Positions 16,450-24,462 of a stretch of 64,000 nt of DNA are shown in pieces. A program made the translations under genes and the position numbers. Origin of the DNA: Nitrososphaeria archaeon (GTDB taxonomy: Archaea > Thermoproteota > Nitrososphaeria > Geothermarchaeales > JDFR-13). The DNA lies in the NCBI GenBank assembly GCA_027078545.1, contig JALWXN010000004.1, positions 454,737 through 518,736 of the forward strand. Direction: 5' to 3'. Numbering within the stretch: position 1 is the first letter of the stretch; each line of letters begins with the position of its first letter. Below the pieces are notes generated by a model that was given only the letters and a program-made list of their open reading frames with translations, did no database searches and was not told the origin of the DNA.

Positions 16450-17337
16450 ATGGATATAAGCCTTATAGTGGTGCAGGCCTTCAACGCATTGTTCTATGCC
16501 TCCATCCTATTCCTAATATCCTCTGGGCTAAGCCTGATCTATGGGATTATGAGGATCCTGAACCTTAGCCATGGAGCCCTATACATGGTGGGTGCATATG
16601 TAACCTATACAGTCGTCATACTCTGGCTTGGTCTAGACTGGTTCTCAATGATCCTGGGATACCTAGCCTCTATACTGGTCGTCGGCGGCCTGGGAATCTT
16701 GGTCGAGAGGATCCTCCTCAAGCCACTCTATGGGAAGAGTCATGACCTCCAGCTCCTACTGACCTTCGCCCTGATCCTAATACTTGATGACGTGGTTAAG
16801 ATGATATGGGGGCCTGAGTATAGGGCCTTCCCAAAGCTCCCCGGATTCTCTATTCCTGTGGGCGACTTCCAGGTCCCGATATACTTCATATTCACAGTAC
16901 TACTAGGCTTCTCTGTGGCTATAGTTCTACACCTATTCTTCACACGTACCACGGTGGGTAAGATGATCCGGGCGATGACCTATAGCCCGGAGGTAGCCTC
17001 GGCCCTAGGGATAAATACCGATAGGCTCTTCGCCCTTTCATTCGGCTTGGGAGCGGCGTTGGCCGGCTTGGCTGGGGGTGTAGCCGTCCCCCTCTATACA
17101 GCGTCTCCAGGCATGGGTACGGAGGTAATCGTCCTGAGCTTCGCGGTCATAGTCATCGGGGGTATGGGTAGTATCAAGGGTGCCCTCCTAGGCTCATTGA
17201 TAGTTGGCTTCAGCAGGGTCTTCATGGTCATGCTGTTCCCGGTCATGGAGATCGCCCTCATCTACATCATAATGGCGCTAATCCTCCTCGTCAAGCCTAC
17301 TGGACTATTCGGGATGGAGATGAGGGAGAGGAGATGA
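16450..17337 (+). CDS. livH: Branched-chain-type ABC transporter permease
   Basis: A 295-residue permease with about eight helices. LivH landmarks are SSGLSLIYGIMRILNLSHGA near residue 25-44 and a late VIVIGGMGSIKGALLGSLIVG. The EAA-like coupling loop includes AMTYSPEVASALGIN. It forms the membrane channel with LivM and overlaps livM by four bases (ATGA). Its start is close to a TATA box and therefore nearly leaderless. Confidence 0.88.
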   Translation: MDISLIVVQAFNALFYASILFLISSGLSLIYGIMRILNLSHGALYMVGAYVTYTVVILWLGLDWFSMILGYLASILVVGGLGILVERILLKPLYGKSHDLQLLLTFALILILDDVVKMIWGPEYRAFPKLPGFSIPVGDFQVPIYFIFTVLLGFSVAIVLHLFFTRTTVGKMIRAMTYSPEVASALGINTDRLFALSFGLGAALAGLAGGVAVPLYTASPGMGTEVIVLSFAVIVIGGMGSIKGALLGSLIVGFSRVFMVMLFPVMEIALIYIIMALILLVKPTGLFGMEMRERR

Positions 17338-18251
17338 GGAGGGATGCGGAGCTATACTCGTTGATACTCCTCCTAGGTGTACTGGCTGTCGCACCACTCT
17401 TCTCCACCCAGTATACTGTGAGGCTTCTAACCGTCGGCCTCCTATATGGACTCGCCGCGGTTGGGTTCAACCTCCTATATGGCTACACAGGGCTCCTCAG
17501 CTTTGGCCACGCGATGTTCTGGAGCGCGGGTGCCTATGGACTATCAATCGGTCTTGTCAGGCTAGGCCTCGACCCTCTCCAGAGTATAGGCCTTGCCTTC
17601 CTACTAACCCTCGTAGTGGCTCTGGCCACGGGATATCTGAGCCTGAGGCATACCGAGATATACTTCGCGATGCTCACCCTAGCCTTCGCCCAGCTCATCT
17701 ACGCCTTAATAATAAAGCTGAGGGACGTTACAGGTGGGGATGAGGGTATCTATGGTATACCCCGCCCCATGGGGCTGGGCGAGTATTACTACCTAGTCCT
17801 GGCCATAGTCGCCTCCCTAGTCCTACTCGCCTGGTGGATAGTCAGGACGCCCCTGGGCCTCGGGTTCCAGGCGGTGCGGGACAACTCGTCCAGGGCTGCG
17901 TCTGTGGGCCTAGACGTCTCGAGGGTTAGGCTGGTGAGCTATGTGATTAGTGCCCTATACCTATCCGTGGCCGGGATGCTATATGCACCTCTGAATAGGG
18001 CGATCACACCTGATATCGCCTTCTGGACCTTCAGCGCCATTATAGTGATTATGACGATCATAGGTGGTGTGAGGAGGGTTGCAGGGGCCTTCATAGGCGG
18101 CCTGATATTCATATTCATCAATATCAATGCTATGAGGTTTACCGAGTTCTGGCAGCTCATCCTTGGACTTATACTCGCGATACTCGTCTACCTAGCCCCT
18201 GAGGGGGTCTCGGGTATCGTCGAGAAGGTGGTGAGACGTGTCAGGGGCTGA
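17334..18251 (+). CDS. livM: Branched-chain-type ABC transporter permease
   Basis: A 305-residue permease of the LivM type: AAVGFNLLYGYTGLLSFGHAMFW near the start, the coupling loop FQAVRDNSSRAASVGLDVSR in the middle and TIIGGVRRVAGAFIGG near the end. It has about nine helices. It is co-translated with livH and overlaps livG by 14 bases. Confidence 0.88.
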   Translation: MRRDAELYSLILLLGVLAVAPLFSTQYTVRLLTVGLLYGLAAVGFNLLYGYTGLLSFGHAMFWSAGAYGLSIGLVRLGLDPLQSIGLAFLLTLVVALATGYLSLRHTEIYFAMLTLAFAQLIYALIIKLRDVTGGDEGIYGIPRPMGLGEYYYLVLAIVASLVLLAWWIVRTPLGLGFQAVRDNSSRAASVGLDVSRVRLVSYVISALYLSVAGMLYAPLNRAITPDIAFWTFSAIIVIMTIIGGVRRVAGAFIGGLIFIFININAMRFTEFWQLILGLILAILVYLAPEGVSGIVEKVVRRVRG

Positions 18252-19020
18252 AGAGGTATTGGTTGCTGAGGATCTCCATAAATGGTTCGGTAAGCTCCAC
18301 GCCGTTGATGGGGTTTCCTTCAGGCTTAGGAGGGGTGAGGTCCTATCCATCGTGGGTCCCAACGGCGCGGGTAAGACGACTCTTCTCAACCTGATAAGCG
18401 GGGTTGTGAAGCCCGATGCTGGTAGGGTCTTCCTTAGGAGGAGTGGTGAGCTGGTCGATATCACTGGGAGGCCTCCCCATGAGGTGACTAGGCTTGGCCT
18501 CGGGAGATCATTTCAAATACCAAACATATTTGATGGGCTGACGGTGGAGGAGAATATATTAATATCCCTCCTCACAAGGACGGGTAGGACAGGGGTCGTG
18601 AGGAGGGGCTATAGGGACTTCCCAGAGCTTGAGGAGGAGCTTAGCGAGATTATAGAGACCTTCGGCCTGGGGGAGGTTCGTGGGAGGCTCGGCTCCGAGC
18701 TCAGCCATGGGATGAGGAAGAAGCTGGATATAGCCGTATCCTTCGCGTTGAGGCCGATGGTCCTCCTCCTTGATGAGCCTACCTCCGGCCTGACACAGGG
18801 GGAGAAGAGGGATATGGTTGGCCTCATAAAGGGGCTTAGGGGTGGGGAGTACTCATTCATCATAGTTGAGCATGACCTGGATGTTGTGAGGGAGGTCTCG
18901 GACAGCCTAATAGTGATGCATGAGGGCCGTGTACTGGCTCATGACGAGCCGGAGAAGGTTCTACAGATGTCCGAGGTCATATCCGCATATCTAGGGGGTT
19001 ATCATGAGGCTATACGCTAG
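18238..19020 (+). CDS. livG: Branched-chain-type ABC transporter ATPase
   Basis: A 260-residue ATPase with Walker A GPNGAGKTT, a FQIPNIFDGLTVEENI Q-loop stretch typical of LivG, signature SHGMRKKLD (the LSGGQ is degenerate as LSHGM), Walker B VLLLDEPTSGL and H-loop IVEHDLDVV. It starts with GTG inside the end of livM. It energises uptake together with LivF. Confidence 0.88.
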   Translation: MSGAEEVLVAEDLHKWFGKLHAVDGVSFRLRRGEVLSIVGPNGAGKTTLLNLISGVVKPDAGRVFLRRSGELVDITGRPPHEVTRLGLGRSFQIPNIFDGLTVEENILISLLTRTGRTGVVRRGYRDFPELEEELSEIIETFGLGEVRGRLGSELSHGMRKKLDIAVSFALRPMVLLLDEPTSGLTQGEKRDMVGLIKGLRGGEYSFIIVEHDLDVVREVSDSLIVMHEGRVLAHDEPEKVLQMSEVISAYLGGYHEAIR

Positions 19021-19714
19021 GGATCTAGAGGTATGGATAGGTGGGGTAAAGGTATTGTCAGGGGTCTCCCTAGACGTCTCCGAGGGTGAGGTCGTGGGCC
19101 TAATAGGTAGGAACGGGGCGGGCAAGACGACGACCCTACATACATTGATGGGGCTGGTCAGGCCCAGGTCGGGCAAGGTATACCTGGAGAGGGACGGTGT
19201 AGAGCTTGAGGTGACTGGTAGTAAGCCGTATAGGATAGCAGGGATGGGTGTCTCCCTAGTCCCACAGGGTAGGTACATCTTCCCAGACCTCACCGTGATG
19301 GAGAATCTAGAGGTTGCCTATGGAGGTAGGGTCCCAGAAGGCCTCCTCAATGAGGTGTTCCAATACTTCCCGGAGCTTGGACGTATACGGGATCGTCTGG
19401 GTATACACCTGAGCGGTGGGGAGCAGCAGATGCTCGCTATAGCCAGGGCCCTTGTGAGGAGGCCCAGGATAATATTGATGGATGAGCCGCTGGAGGGCCT
19501 CGCACCTAAGATAGTGGCCAGCCTCAGGGAGGTCATCAAGAGGCTGAGGGGTGAGGGGATAGGCATCCTCATGACTGAGGCTGGGAACATCAAGCGTGTA
19601 AGGGATCTCGTGGATAGGGTATATGGTATCGACAGGGGTGAGATAGTATTCTCAGGCGGGATAGAGGATATGCTTAGGGACGAGGCTGTACGTAGACGTA
19701 TATGGGGGGTATAA
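19004..19714 (+). CDS. livF: Branched-chain-type ABC transporter ATPase
   Basis: A 236-residue ATPase with Walker A GRNGAGKTT, the LivF stretch VPQGRYIFPDLTVMENLEVA, signature LSGGEQQMLAIARAL and Walker B ILMDEPLEGLAP. The H-loop histidine is replaced: the segment reads GILMTEAGNIKRV where LivF usually has VEQN, so a non-His switch is present as in many LivF. It overlaps livG by 17 bases and ends the operon. Confidence 0.88.
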   Translation: MRLYARDLEVWIGGVKVLSGVSLDVSEGEVVGLIGRNGAGKTTTLHTLMGLVRPRSGKVYLERDGVELEVTGSKPYRIAGMGVSLVPQGRYIFPDLTVMENLEVAYGGRVPEGLLNEVFQYFPELGRIRDRLGIHLSGGEQQMLAIARALVRRPRIILMDEPLEGLAPKIVASLREVIKRLRGEGIGILMTEAGNIKRVRDLVDRVYGIDRGEIVFSGGIEDMLRDEAVRRRIWGV

Positions 19715-19740
19715 AAAAGAGGGGTGGGGGTGCCTACCAA

Positions 19741-19911
19741 CTAGTCCTTGATAGCCTTCTTAACCTGCTCTACAAGCTCCGGCGGGATCTCCTCCATCCC
19801 ATGGTCATGCTTGGCATGCTCAGCTATCTTCTCCATCAGCTCCTCGACGGTTGGTGCTTCGGCCTCCCAGCCACAATCCATGCCTAGGTCTCTACAGGCG
19901 AACTTGGGCAT
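19741..19911 (-). CDS. DUF1059-like small protein
   Basis: A 56-residue open frame on the minus strand: MPKFACRDLGMDCGWEAEAP, then TVEELMEKIAEHAKHDHGME and a tail EEIPPELVEQVKKAIKD-like. It matches the small DUF1059 family: CRDLGMDC near the start, a helix ending in AEHAKxxHG and a C-terminal PELxxxVKxAI. The two cysteines and clustered histidines could bind metal, but the function is unknown. AATTTATTA about 40 bases upstream can act as TATA box. It is convergent with livF and stands alone. Confidence 0.85.
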   Translation of the reverse strand: MPKFACRDLGMDCGWEAEAPTVEELMEKIAEHAKHDHGMEEIPPELVEQVKKAIKD

Positions 19912-19986
19912 AGTACATCGACAATTGATTTCTAACCGGTACTAATAAATTTGTATCGATATAGCCCAGCACTCATAGGTGATGAC

Positions 19987-21012
19987 CTATCCACTATACA
20001 TCTTCTCGAGTAGTTCTATCCCCCTCTCTATGCTGGTGTCTCTGCTGATGACTATGCTTATCAGCCTCGCTATTGCAGGGGCTGCAGTCAGGCCTGGGCT
20101 GTCTATACCGTATAGGATTATATCCCTCCCTACTCTCCGTATTACGTAGTCATCCCTCGGCATGTTTATCGGTCTCACCCCCTTGTCTATAGATATTGGC
20201 TCTGGCCTCTCCCGTAGGAGGGGTTGGAACCTATGGTATATCCTCCTGGCCTCCGTCTCTGGGTCTGGATCTTCGTCGAGCCATGCGAAGCCTGGGCCCA
20301 TTATGCTGTAGCCCCTATGGGGGATTATGGCGCCCCCCTTGGTATACTTCTTTCCCAGGCTCGGGAGTGGGGCTATAATGTTCTCGGTCTCGAGGTCTAT
20401 CCTGAGCATGACCCCTAGGCTCAGCCTATGCCTAGGTGGGTCGTCCCCTATCATCCTCCCTATCCTGTAGCTCTCCGGCCCGGCGGCGTAGATATGTATG
20501 GCTTCTCCACATCCCAGGTGCTCCTCCCCCATCCTTATCTGGGCCCCACTCTCCCTCGCCTCCCTAGCCAGCTGGCCAAGTAGTTCCCTGGGCTCGACTA
20601 CTCCGTAGCCCTCCACGACTATCGCCTTCTCAAAGATCGGGTTTAGGGACGGCTCGATCCTATGGGGCTGCCTAATTATCTCCGCATCGATACTATTCCT
20701 CCTCAGTATCCAGGCTATCGCCCTGGCCTCCGCCCCGCCTATCAATCCCCTATAGGGGATGAGTAGTCTTGTCCACCTGGGCTCTACCCAGTCTATCTCC
20801 TCTCTATAGATGTGGTGTCCTATCCTCATCAGCCTGGTCTTTAGGCTGTTGAAGGGTGTCTGTATCCTGTGTAGGACCCCCGCGTTGTGGCCTGATGCCC
20901 CGCATCCCAGCTCCCTACACTTCTCATAGAGTGTCACTCCGTATCCCATTCCCGCCATTGTATAGGCTGTGAATAGCCCTACCACTCCCCCGCCGACTAC
21001 ATGTATCTCCAA
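19987..21012 (-). CDS. DAO-family FAD-dependent oxidoreductase (glycerol-3-phosphate dehydrogenase-like)
   Basis: A 341-residue flavoprotein. The N-terminal dinucleotide motif is VVGGGVVGLFTAYTMAGMGYG with an acidic end (LYEKCREL), followed by GCGASGHNAGVLH, the DAO-family FAD contact. The C-terminal part contains GVRPINMPRDDYVIRR, like the FAD isoalloxazine-binding segment of the family. A group of four genes around it (FGGY kinase, FAD oxidase, Fe-S protein) suggests oxidation of glycerol-3-phosphate or a related polyol phosphate, but L-2-hydroxyacid or amine oxidation is possible. It is divergent from the kinase gene. Confidence 0.7.
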   Translation of the reverse strand: MEIHVVGGGVVGLFTAYTMAGMGYGVTLYEKCRELGCGASGHNAGVLHRIQTPFNSLKTRLMRIGHHIYREEIDWVEPRWTRLLIPYRGLIGGAEARAIAWILRRNSIDAEIIRQPHRIEPSLNPIFEKAIVVEGYGVVEPRELLGQLAREARESGAQIRMGEEHLGCGEAIHIYAAGPESYRIGRMIGDDPPRHRLSLGVMLRIDLETENIIAPLPSLGKKYTKGGAIIPHRGYSIMGPGFAWLDEDPDPETEARRIYHRFQPLLRERPEPISIDKGVRPINMPRDDYVIRRVGRDIILYGIDSPGLTAAPAIARLISIVISRDTSIERGIELLEKMYSG

Positions 21013-21052
21013 CTCCCCGGCACCCTAGGGGTAAATATTGTCTAGCCGTGAT

Positions 21053-22303
21053 ATGATATGTGTGGAGCCGGGCCTATGTATTCTGGACATAGGTACATCC
21101 TCGGTGAAGGCGTGGATCGATGGCGAGGTCAGGATAGTTAGGCTTGTGCAGCTGGATAGTGGTGTCCTCGACCCAGGGCCTATAGACTCCTTGATAGACC
21201 TGATCGATAGGCGTGGATACAGGGTTGTGGTGACCGGGCAGAGGGCGTCGGCCATGGGCTGGGGTGATGAGGGGCGTAGCCCCATCTATACCTGGAGATC
21301 AGGCCTTGGTAGGGAGGTGCTTAGGGAGGTATATGCAACGGGTGATCCGCTGGCCAGCCTATTCCTCAGACCCGCGTCGTCAGGGCCTAGGCTCAAGCTC
21401 CTCCTAGACATGGGGTATAGGTACGTCGGTGGTGTGGAGACCTATATCTCATGGAGGCTCGACGGGAGATACGTGGTGGACTATGCCTATGCCCATACCT
21501 ATGGCTTGTTAGACCCATTCTCAAGGACCTATGTGGAGCATCTCCTCAACACCCTAGGTATAGATGGTGATAGGCTGCCCCAGCCAGTGGATAGCTACGA
21601 GGAGGGTGGTAGGCTCGTCCTACAGATACCTGATCAGTCGGCGGCCTACTATGGGGAGGATCCCACACTATCCTCTGCCAAGCTGACCCTGGGTACAGGG
21701 TGCTTCGCCGGGATATATACTGGTGACTCCCCCCTGGGCGATCTTGAGAAGGGGATTGTGCCGATGATGCTGGATGGACTCGGTGGCTTCATGGCCGAGG
21801 CCTATCTATCCAGCTGGGGCGACCTCCTCGACGAGTACCTGGCTAGGAAGGGACTTGGATATGATTATCTAGAGGATTTGGATCTCGGGAGGCGTGTATT
21901 CAGGGTGCCTAGCAAGATATTGTCTGGGAGCATGCCATCAGGGGGAGCTGGTGATGATGACCCCGATATAGTTGATCTGGTCCACGCCTTGGTGGCGGGG
22001 GCGGGCTATGTCGCCCGGCTCATCCATGGTGTGAAGAGTTTCGAACGGATATACCTGGGTGGTGGAGGGGCGTTGTCAAGGGTTGTTAGGCAGGGACTGG
22101 CCGATATACTTGGGCTGGAGGTGGTTGTTAGGGGTAGTCCGAGGCTATCAACGATCCATGGAGCCTATGCATATCTACTCAAGAGGCGTGGCGATGACCC
22201 TGTCGGGTATATAGAGGGGGCTAGGCCTGTCGAGGAGGTCTTGACCCCTAAGAGAGACCTCTCATGGATGGTCGACGCCTTCGGTGGGAGGCTAGGGTCT
22301 TAG
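21053..22303 (+). CDS. FGGY-family carbohydrate kinase (glycerol kinase-like)
   Basis: About 416 residues of ASKHA fold. The phosphate-1 loop is LDIGTSSVKAW, the substrate-proximal part VVVTGQRASAMGW resembles glycerol kinase, and KLTLGTGCFAGIYTG resembles its 'GTGCF' phosphate-2 segment; the adenosine part is YLGGGGALSRVVRQGLADIL. It is shorter than bacterial GlpK (about 500), with a compact lid. Glycerol to glycerol-3-phosphate is a fair inference. ATG 21053 is used, but GTAAATATT at 21031 predicts transcription starting close to the in-frame GTG at 21062. Confidence 0.75.
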   Translation: MICVEPGLCILDIGTSSVKAWIDGEVRIVRLVQLDSGVLDPGPIDSLIDLIDRRGYRVVVTGQRASAMGWGDEGRSPIYTWRSGLGREVLREVYATGDPLASLFLRPASSGPRLKLLLDMGYRYVGGVETYISWRLDGRYVVDYAYAHTYGLLDPFSRTYVEHLLNTLGIDGDRLPQPVDSYEEGGRLVLQIPDQSAAYYGEDPTLSSAKLTLGTGCFAGIYTGDSPLGDLEKGIVPMMLDGLGGFMAEAYLSSWGDLLDEYLARKGLGYDYLEDLDLGRRVFRVPSKILSGSMPSGGAGDDDPDIVDLVHALVAGAGYVARLIHGVKSFERIYLGGGGALSRVVRQGLADILGLEVVVRGSPRLSTIHGAYAYLLKRRGDDPVGYIEGARPVEEVLTPKRDLSWMVDAFGGRLGS

Positions 22304-23638
22304 TAGGCCGTCAGGATCCAGTGCTGTGGCTACCCTCTCTACTGCCTCTACCCAGCCGTCATACTCCAACTCGAGATATGGCTTCCTAACCATGCCCACT
22401 CCGTGGTGGTGGGATATCCCTCCATATCTTGCTGCCAGTGTTACCGCTCTCCTCCACATGTGGTGGTAGATATCTCCCAGCCTATCCCTCTCGATCAGGA
22501 CTGTGAAGTATATTCCACAGCCCGCCGGGTGTATATGCCCGATATGTGCGGATACCCCAATCACACCATCCATTTCTAGGAGCGCCTCCCTCATCCCCCT
22601 GTAGAGCTTTGTGGCTCCGCTCCATAGTGGGGAGAACTCCATAGTCTCCACGGCTATCCCGGCTCTGTATAGCCTCTTGAGGTGGGCCATATATCTATAC
22701 CTCTCCTCGAACCATCTCTCTACACCCTCTATCTCACTGGCCCTGCCGACTAGCCTCTCCAGTGCCTCGGCCCTAGCCTCTACATAATCCTCCATCTCTG
22801 CTGGGCCGTGGATCTCGTAGATTAGGGCGGCCCCATCCACGCCAAAGGTTACCTGTGTCTCCACCTCGTCCAGAAGGCGTATCATGTCTGGCCTAGCCCT
22901 GTAGTGGGCTATCCTCCTAAGCCTCTCCACACCCTCCTCGAAGCTCTGTAGGAGTAGTCCTCTCCGGATACGTGTCTCGGGTGCTGGATAGGCCTGGAGA
23001 TATGCCTTTGTGACTATGCCTATCAAGCCCTCCGATGATGTGAAGAGCCTCTCGGGGGGTAGGGGGAGGTTCCTCCTAGGGCTGGGCCCTATCCTTACAT
23101 GGCCTACGGCGGGGATTACGGCCTCTAGACCAAGTAGGATGTCCTCGACTCCTCCATAGCCGGAGGAGTACATCCCGATGCCGCCCATTGCTATCAGGCC
23201 TCCCACCGTGGCAACTGATATTGACTGGGGTATCAAACCTGTTGTCCATCCCCTCCTGTTTAGCCAGTCCTCCAGCTCCCCAATTATGGCTCCAGCACCT
23301 ACAGCGACTATCCCGCTCTCCTCGTCGTGCCACTCTATGCTGCATAGTCTCGAGAGGTCTATAACAATCCTCTTTCTAGGCATGTATCTACCGACCACGT
23401 TTGAGCCTCCCGCATATATCGCTACGCCGAGCCCCTCCTCCCTGGCTATCCTGAGTATCCCCATTATCTCCTCCTCGTCACCCGGTATGGCCACGATGAA
23501 TCCGTCGTCCACCTCCTCATCCAGCTCGCTATGGATCCGGGTGACTATATAGTCCCTGGTGTAGGGTAGGATGTCTGGCCACCCGGTTATGACGTAGTCG
23601 TCGCCTAGGAGCTTCCTAAGCTTATCAGCGGGTCTCAC
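22292..23638 (-). CDS. FAD-linked oxidase, alkyl-DHAP-synthase/GlcD-like
   Basis: A 448-residue VAO/PCMH flavoprotein. The FAD-binding part shows VAIYAGGSNVVG, IDLSRLCSIEWHDEESGIVAVGAGA and SVATVGGLIAMGGIGMYSSGYGGVEDILLGLEAV. The C-terminal part has IGHIHPAGCGIYFT and RYGGISHHHGVGMVRK; the SHHHGVG block is a hallmark of alkyl-dihydroxyacetonephosphate synthases and close archaeal oxidases. It overlaps the Fe-S protein gene by 14 bases, so it is likely a membrane-linked dehydrogenase feeding electrons to Fe-S clusters. A glycerol-phosphate substrate is inference from neighbours. Confidence 0.78.
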   Translation of the reverse strand: MRPADKLRKLLGDDYVITGWPDILPYTRDYIVTRIHSELDEEVDDGFIVAIPGDEEEIMGILRIAREEGLGVAIYAGGSNVVGRYMPRKRIVIDLSRLCSIEWHDEESGIVAVGAGAIIGELEDWLNRRGWTTGLIPQSISVATVGGLIAMGGIGMYSSGYGGVEDILLGLEAVIPAVGHVRIGPSPRRNLPLPPERLFTSSEGLIGIVTKAYLQAYPAPETRIRRGLLLQSFEEGVERLRRIAHYRARPDMIRLLDEVETQVTFGVDGAALIYEIHGPAEMEDYVEARAEALERLVGRASEIEGVERWFEERYRYMAHLKRLYRAGIAVETMEFSPLWSGATKLYRGMREALLEMDGVIGVSAHIGHIHPAGCGIYFTVLIERDRLGDIYHHMWRRAVTLAARYGGISHHHGVGMVRKPYLELEYDGWVEAVERVATALDPDGLLRP

Positions 23639-24395
23639 CGAGATACACCTCCAGCGGGGTGTATGCCTCTAGCCCCATACTCCTCATCCTTATGGCGGCT
23701 CTCCCACACTGTGTCAATATTGGTATATCTGTACCGGGCCTAGGGATCATTCTAAGTAGCTTCGGGGCTATGAGGTCTAGCCCACCGCTCCCCATGCACC
23801 TCTCCAGTATCCCCTTCTCCCGTCCGAAGACCCTTCTAAACCTCTCGATATACCCCCTATCCAATTTGCAGGGTAGGTGTAGAATGTATCTCCCTATAGG
23901 GATCTTGATGTCGAGCTTCTCGAGGAGCTCTATGGTGTATGGCCCGGTATGGACGTCTATATCCTCGCTGTAGCCAGCTGGGAGTCTATACCTCTCCATC
24001 CAGCCATAGGAGACCGCCCTATACATGCTCCACGTATCTATTATCTCCAGCCTCATACCGGGTAGGACGGCCTCCCCAGCCTCGGGGCTAGGCATGTATA
24101 TGGCCTCTTTCTCCATCCTCCTGGTTCTCGCGTCTCCCAGCCTACGCCTAGCGATCCTTATTATGCTTGGGAGGTCGTTCTTCACTGGGCATGCCTCTCT
24201 ACACCTATCGCATAGGCTGCAGTATCCACTGGCTAGGAGGAACTCCTCCCCACCCTTCACGAGCCCCCTGTATAGTGCCCTTGCTATATTCACTGGCCTG
24301 CTGGGTGTATACCTCGTGCCTAGGTAGACTGGGCAGCTGGGTGTACATGCCCCGGGGCAGAGGAGGCACTGTAGGAGTATCTCCTCGATATCCAT
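23625..24395 (-). CDS. 4Fe-4S protein (GlpC/LutA-like)
   Basis: A 256-residue protein. Two 4Fe-4S motifs lie in the first 75 residues: CLLCPGACTPSCP and CSLCDRCREACP. A later part has single cysteines in LHLPCKLDRG, ERCMGSGGLD and LTQCGRAA, as in the CCG-type domains of GlpC and HdrB. It would pass electrons from the FAD oxidase to the quinone pool. It is the first gene of the minus-strand pair, in divergent orientation to guaA. Confidence 0.8.
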   Translation of the reverse strand: MDIEEILLQCLLCPGACTPSCPVYLGTRYTPSRPVNIARALYRGLVKGGEEFLLASGYCSLCDRCREACPVKNDLPSIIRIARRRLGDARTRRMEKEAIYMPSPEAGEAVLPGMRLEIIDTWSMYRAVSYGWMERYRLPAGYSEDIDVHTGPYTIELLEKLDIKIPIGRYILHLPCKLDRGYIERFRRVFGREKGILERCMGSGGLDLIAPKLLRMIPRPGTDIPILTQCGRAAIRMRSMGLEAYTPLEVYLGETR

Positions 24396-24426
24396 GGGAA
24401 GTATATCACGTCTACCTGGATATATC

Positions 24427-24441
24427 GGGTAAATATTTAGG
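24427..24441 (+). promoter_or_regulatory. guaA promoter
   Basis: GGGTAAATATTTAGG is centred about 28 bases before the ATG of guaA at 24463. Given usual archaeal spacing the transcript would start at or next to the ATG, that is, leaderless. Confidence 0.5.
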
Positions 24442-24462
24442 GCCTCCCGGAATACTGGTTAC

